Shown here piece by piece: positions 61,096-64,000 of a stretch of 64,000 bases of DNA. This stretch comes from Akkermansiaceae bacterium (lineage in GTDB: Bacteria > Verrucomicrobiota > Verrucomicrobiia > Verrucomicrobiales > Akkermansiaceae): NCBI GenBank assembly GCA_024233115.1, contig JACKQB010000001.1:890782-954781 (forward strand), read 5' to 3'. Numbering within the stretch: position 1 is the first letter of the stretch; each line of letters starts with the position of its first letter. The position numbers and the translations under genes are program-made. Below the pieces are notes generated by a model. The model worked only from the letters and a program-made list of their open reading frames with translations. It made no database searches and was not told the origin of the DNA.

Positions 61096-61745
61096 CACAG
61101 GTCGAGGCGGGTTCGGATTTCTTGGAGAACGCTGTCCTTGTCGAATCCAGCGTCCTGCTTCAGCCGATCGCACCAAGCGATGAACTCGTCCTGACTGATA
61201 CGGAACCGGTAAAGTCCGACCGCGACGGTGACATCGCTCTTCTCCAATTCTTTGTCGTGGCGGTCGTCGTCCGCTTCTTCCTCCTCAGGATCGGGGGTGA
61301 GCAGAGCGTCGAGGTCGGCTGGTTCGAACCCGGCAAGGATCGTGTCGAAGTCAGCCTCCTGCCATTCACCCGCGATTTTTTCCAACTCGTTTAGATCAAC
61401 GGTCGAGAGTTCAGCCAGGCGGTTGTCTGCAACTAGCACGGCAAGTTCGTCGTTTTCGCTGGCAAAGTCTTGAAAGTCGACGGGCACGACCTCGGTGCCG
61501 AGCTGTTTTGCGGCCATCAGTCGACCGTGGCCGGAGACAATCAGCCCACTACGCTTGGAGACGGTGATCGTCTGCCTCCATCCGAAGTAACGGATGTTTT
61601 TGGCGAGCAGCTCGATTTGTCGCTGCGGATGGGTGTTTGGATTGCGCGGGTTTGGCTTCAGTTCGCCCACTGGCACCAGCTTGTCGTAACTGCACCAGAC
61701 TTCGATGCCGTTGGCGAGGGTGCGGGCTTTGGGATCATCGGTCAT
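61095..61745 (-). CDS. ParB-domain protein
   Basis: From the ATG at 61745 (MTDDPKARTLANGIEVWCSY) the product has 216 residues. PVGELKPNPRNPNTHPQRQI and RSGLIVSGHGRLMAAKQLGT are ParB/Srx-fold signatures, as in N-terminal domains of phage DNA-modification methylases. A middle acidic part (LTPDPEEEEADDDRHDKELE) separates it from a helical C-terminus. It has no methyltransferase domain of its own; the next gene supplies one. Confidence 0.85.
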   Translation of the reverse strand: MTDDPKARTLANGIEVWCSYDKLVPVGELKPNPRNPNTHPQRQIELLAKNIRYFGWRQTITVSKRSGLIVSGHGRLMAAKQLGTEVVPVDFQDFASENDELAVLVADNRLAELSTVDLNELEKIAGEWQEADFDTILAGFEPADLDALLTPDPEEEEADDDRHDKELEKSDVTVAVGLYRFRISQDEFIAWCDRLKQDAGFDKDSVLQEIRTRLDL

Positions 61746-61796
61746 CGTCGCTTCCAGTGGTGTCAACACCCGCCTACATCAAGCCAGCTTTCGAGG

Positions 61797-62036
61797 TCAG
61801 CCAATGCGGCCCGAACGCAAGCCAGTGGAGGCGTTGTCGGGCTGGTTGCCTCTGTTTGCTGAATCTTCAAGGGTCGTGCCATGGGAATCGTGGTTGGAGT
61901 TGGTGAGGGCCGAAGCAACCGCTTCAGCGCCCTTGCGGTAGACCGTCACGGCGAGCAGTTCACCATCGACGAGCACCGCCCAGTAGCGCGATGGGTAGCC
62001 ATCGGATTTGAGGTAGCGTGTGACTTCGGTGCGCAT
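61797..62036 (-). CDS. small phage protein of unknown function
   Basis: The 79-residue product starts MRTEVTRYLKSDGYPSRYWA and contains LLAVTVYRKGAEAVASAL, a pattern I associate with small early phage proteins. The last 30 residues are polar and of low complexity. It overlaps the upstream gene by one base. Confidence 0.68.
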   Translation of the reverse strand: MRTEVTRYLKSDGYPSRYWAVLVDGELLAVTVYRKGAEAVASALTNSNHDSHGTTLEDSANRGNQPDNASTGLRSGRIG

Positions 62037-62365
62037 TAGAAATTGTAATCGTGGAAGTGGTGACGACCGGGGATTACCCGCTCGTTGTTAGTGGTTCGGT
62101 AGCGACCGTCCTTGCGGAGGGATGCTCGATAAACAGCCCCCTCCGGATTTGGGTGATAGGTGTAGCGTTGGCTCGTGTTGTTCACGCAGTGGCCGGCGAA
62201 TCCGCCCTGCACGATCTCGGGCTTCCAGTCGTCGAGTGTGGCGACGTCTTCCTGCAGGTGGATCGTTTTGCCGCTCGCACTGACCTTGATGATCGTGCAT
62301 GCGGTCCGGTCTGAGTAGCGGCAGACGGTGGCACCGTCTCCGACTTTCGGTGTCCAGTCGATCAT
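62036..62365 (-). CDS. small phage protein of unknown function
   Basis: From the ATG at 62365 (MIDWTPKVGDGATVCRYSDR) the product has 109 residues. VGDGATVCRYSDRTACTIIK then ASGKTIHLQED is a strand-rich pattern of small phage early proteins with no known role. It overlaps the upstream gene by 4 bases (ATGA). Confidence 0.72.
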   Translation of the reverse strand: MIDWTPKVGDGATVCRYSDRTACTIIKVSASGKTIHLQEDVATLDDWKPEIVQGGFAGHCVNNTSQRYTYHPNPEGAVYRASLRKDGRYRTTNNERVIPGRHHFHDYNF

Positions 62366-62880
62366 GCCTCCTCCCTCCATTTTTCGCGGCGGGCGCGGGT
62401 TTTCACGCTGTTGGGCGAGAGCCCGAACTTGTCAGCCGTTTGCTTGATGCTTCGGCATTTCTTCCAGAACGCCCGGGCCTCCGACCAGATTGCCTCGCCC
62501 AGTCCGGGGTTTCCGACCTTCGCGGTGCGTTTCTTTTTCGGGTGTTTCTTGGGTGCCGGGCCCTCTGCTGGCGGTGAGTCGGGCTCAGCCGCATCGGCGA
62601 AGGCATCGTAGCGTCCCGCCGGGGGTTCTGGCTCGGGGGGCTTGATCGGCACGACATTCGCCGCGCCGGTTCCATCTCCTCCGGCAAGAATCTCAGTGAC
62701 AATCTCACGGATCAGCGGGACCGGAATCTCGGTGATGGTGAAGACCAATCCGTTGAGACTCTTGCGGCCGAGGGACTGTTTCAGGAACTTGAGGGCTGCT
62801 CCACGAGTGCGTCCCTGATAACGGCCCTCGAATAGCGTGGTTTCTTTGTCTTCGCAGACTATGTAATACAGTTTGTCCAT
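62362..62880 (-). CDS. phage protein with C-terminal helix-turn-helix
   Basis: From the ATG at 62880 (MDKLYYIVCEDKETTLFEGR) the product has 172 residues; an ATG at 62916 is the alternative. The N-terminus is strand-rich. After a Pro-rich, then Lys-rich linker (APKKHPKKKRTAKVG) the C-terminus (SIKQTADKFGLSPNSVKTRA) is an HTH. This layout suggests a DNA-binding early regulator. Confidence 0.72.
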   Translation of the reverse strand: MDKLYYIVCEDKETTLFEGRYQGRTRGAALKFLKQSLGRKSLNGLVFTITEIPVPLIREIVTEILAGGDGTGAANVVPIKPPEPEPPAGRYDAFADAAEPDSPPAEGPAPKKHPKKKRTAKVGNPGLGEAIWSEARAFWKKCRSIKQTADKFGLSPNSVKTRARREKWREEA

Positions 62881-62899
62881 TGTTGTTGTGGTTTGGGGT

Positions 62900-63622
62900 T
62901 CATTGTTGGTTGTCATTGAGTGGGCGGTTGATGCGGATGGTCCGGCCTTTTGTTTCACCAGCGAAGTAGCTCGCCGAATCAACCCGACGGCGGCGCTGGG
63001 TCCGGTTGCGAAGTTTGCCGTAATTCTCGTCGACATAGCGGGTGATTGCTGCGTTCTGGTCGACCACGGCCAGCGCGTAGGTTTGGCGGGCGTCGTCGCC
63101 GTAGGAATCCTCGGCACGTTGCTTTGCGGTGTTAAGTTCGGCGTGTATTCCATCGCGTAGTCCCCGGTAGTAGGATGCGCGGTCGGGATTCCACGCGGTC
63201 TTCTTGAACTCGTTCCAACAGCGGAAGAAGGTCTGCCGTAGGAAGGACAGAGCGTAGATCGCGAAGTCCACGTCCTCGGGTGCGCCGATGATATCGACCG
63301 GCGTCTTGCGATGCCCGGACATCAGGATGACCCGCACGTTGAAGTGTCCTTGAAGCAGGGACAGGATCAGCATGTCCGCCGGGTTGAGGGACTTGGGTAA
63401 CTCGTAGAGGCCCTTGGTGACGTCAATACCCGCCTTCTTTCCGGTTTTCATGCGGAGCAGGGCCGAGTCGATGTTGTGGCGGGTCATCAACTCCTGTGCT
63501 TTGGAGAGCGCCACCTTTGCTTCGTTTTCAGTGGCACCGCGTGACCGGTCGGCCAGGCGGAGGAGTTTGCGGACTTTGTTTAATATCTCTGACTTTGGGA
63601 ATGGGTTTGGTTCTCTCATCAT
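62900..63622 (-). CDS. DUF2786-domain phage protein
   Basis: The 240-residue product contains ILNKVRKLLRLADRSRGATE followed by NEAKVALSKAQELMTRHNID, the DUF2786 signature seen in many phage and plasmid early genes. The rest (about residues 70-240) is helical with a basic C-terminus (NRTQRRRRVDSASYF). Function is unknown. It is the first gene of the leftward operon seen; promoters should lie in 63623-63737, facing the rightward gene. Confidence 0.85.
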   Translation of the reverse strand: MMREPNPFPKSEILNKVRKLLRLADRSRGATENEAKVALSKAQELMTRHNIDSALLRMKTGKKAGIDVTKGLYELPKSLNPADMLILSLLQGHFNVRVILMSGHRKTPVDIIGAPEDVDFAIYALSFLRQTFFRCWNEFKKTAWNPDRASYYRGLRDGIHAELNTAKQRAEDSYGDDARQTYALAVVDQNAAITRYVDENYGKLRNRTQRRRRVDSASYFAGETKGRTIRINRPLNDNQQ

Positions 63623-63737
63623 CTCTCATCTGCCAGAGTGAGCGGGCACGTCCATGTCTTTCGGAGGTATTTTGTTCCCACTACGAAAGCCGTAATTAGC
63701 CATGGACATCGGGTGCCGATATGGCAGAGCGGATACC

Positions 63738-64000
63738 ATGGCATACCGACTCATGAACCCACGTTTCCCACTCGGGAAAATCGTCGCCACGCCCGGAGCA
63801 ATCGCTCTTGGGATCAACCTGCAATCCTACCTTCATCGTCACCATTGCGGTGACTGGGGAGACCTGTGCGACGAGGACAAGCAAGCGAACGAGGAAGCGC
63901 TCGAAGAAGGATTTCGTATCCTGAGCTGCTACCAAGTTGGCGGCGGCAAACGAATCTACATTATCACCGAGCAGGATCGTTCGTCGACGTGTCTCCTGTT
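63738..64000 (+). CDS. conserved phage/plasmid-type protein of unknown function, truncated at the right edge
   Basis: A rightward frame open to the window edge encodes MAYRLMNPRFPLGKIVATPG, then AIALGINLQSYLHRHHCGDW, GDLCDEDKQANEEALEEGFR and IYIITEQDRSSTCLL. The Gly-Asp-Trp-Gly-Asp-x-x-Asp-Glu-Asp-Lys and Ile-Thr-Glu-x-Asp-Arg-Ser-Ser-Thr motifs mark a widespread small family on plasmids, phages and islands, function unknown. In-frame ATGs at 63702 and 63753 are alternative starts. It diverges from the DUF2786 gene. Confidence 0.75.
   Translation, partial: MAYRLMNPRFPLGKIVATPGAIALGINLQSYLHRHHCGDWGDLCDEDKQANEEALEEGFRILSCYQVGGGKRIYIITEQDRSSTCLL

Larger units (their letters stand above)
37061..64000. 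mobile_element. prophage, siphovirus-like with lambda-type head genes (right end outside window)
   Basis: From the tRNA-Ser rightward are an integrase, an excisionase-like gene and then a leftward-reading set of virion genes. These comprise terminase subunits, portal, S49 head protease, scaffold, major capsid, tail completion genes, a frameshifting tail chaperone, tape measure, tail tip and fibre, plus an endolysin. The order (terminase, connector, portal, protease, scaffold, capsid) is the lambda-like head layout. Long tape measure and chaperone genes and no visible sheath gene suggest a non-contractile tail. Most neighbouring head and early genes overlap by 4 bases. Confidence 0.93.

Noticed and set aside
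63626..63853. Short open frames on both strands over the early divergent region
   Set aside because: They are out of frame with the plus-strand gene whose GDWGD and ITEQDRSST motifs identify the real product.
37061..64000. Prophage as a decayed remnant
   Set aside because: Only the chaperone extension and tape-measure genes are broken, in one short patch with repairable one-base shifts; every other virion gene seen is intact.

Overview
The window looks like a Verrucomicrobiota chromosome, most likely Verrucomicrobiales / Akkermansiaceae-like, carrying an integrated tailed-phage genome. The main taxonomic clue is five consecutive genes at 12.7-20.3 kb that match, in order and in recognisable sequence, the Akkermansia muciniphila Amuc_1102-1101-1100-1099-1098 pilus/secretin cluster. 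Supporting signs are poor Shine-Dalgarno sequences, secreted proteins with Ca-binding DxDxDG-type repeats, and a zinc-ribbon/TM protein beside rnd. This assignment is inference from remembered families; no search was run.

Region 1 (1-12.5 kb) holds housekeeping genes in mixed orientation: two membrane proteins, aspartate kinase (lysC), a 2-oxoacid:ferredoxin oxidoreductase pair (korA-korB), a remnant of a metY-like gene, an outer-membrane porin, a beta-CASP metallo-beta-lactamase nuclease, then folC-accD-proS. Short tandem word repeats lie in the spacers of this block, and one lies in frame inside folC.

Region 2 (12.7-20.3 kb) is the pilus/secretin-like cluster: periplasmic Amuc_1102-like protein, PilM/PilN-like fusion, Amuc_1100-like PilO-type protein, Amuc_1099-like protein and a TPR-secretin, closed by a strong terminator.

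Region 3 (20.4-36.6 kb) carries coaE, rho, a large secreted protein, rnd, a zinc-ribbon membrane protein, gyrB, gyrA, an AddB/RecB-like nuclease, a GH75-like secreted protein, a lipoprotein and a small membrane protein. A nested inverted-repeat element (36.73-36.87 kb) precedes tRNA-Ser(GGA).

Region 4 (37.06 kb to the right edge) is a prophage next to the tRNA-Ser 3' end. The integrase and an excisionase-like HTH gene read rightward. The virion genes read leftward in a tightly coupled operon with many 4-base ATGA overlaps: DUF2786 protein, small early proteins, two ParB-domain proteins (one fused to a methyltransferase), an HAD-like protein, a CmoA-like methyltransferase, terminase small and large subunits, a lipoprotein, an M15 endolysin, a head-tail connector, portal, S49 protease, scaffold, major capsid, tail genes, tape measure, tail tip and fibre. 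The tail module ends with a CMP-sialate-synthetase-like protein fused to a sialyltransferase-like domain. The right prophage end lies outside the window.

The most unusual content is in the prophage: the cytidylyltransferase-sialyltransferase fusion coupled to the tail fibre; two candidate cargo genes with RxxxxH HEPN-type motifs, one inside the tail operon and one on the opposite strand at the left end; a textbook A_AAA_AAG programmed -1 frameshift site in the tail chaperone gene; and at least seven apparent one-base frameshifts confined to about 1.1 kb of the chaperone-extension and tape-measure genes, which look more like sequence error than decay.
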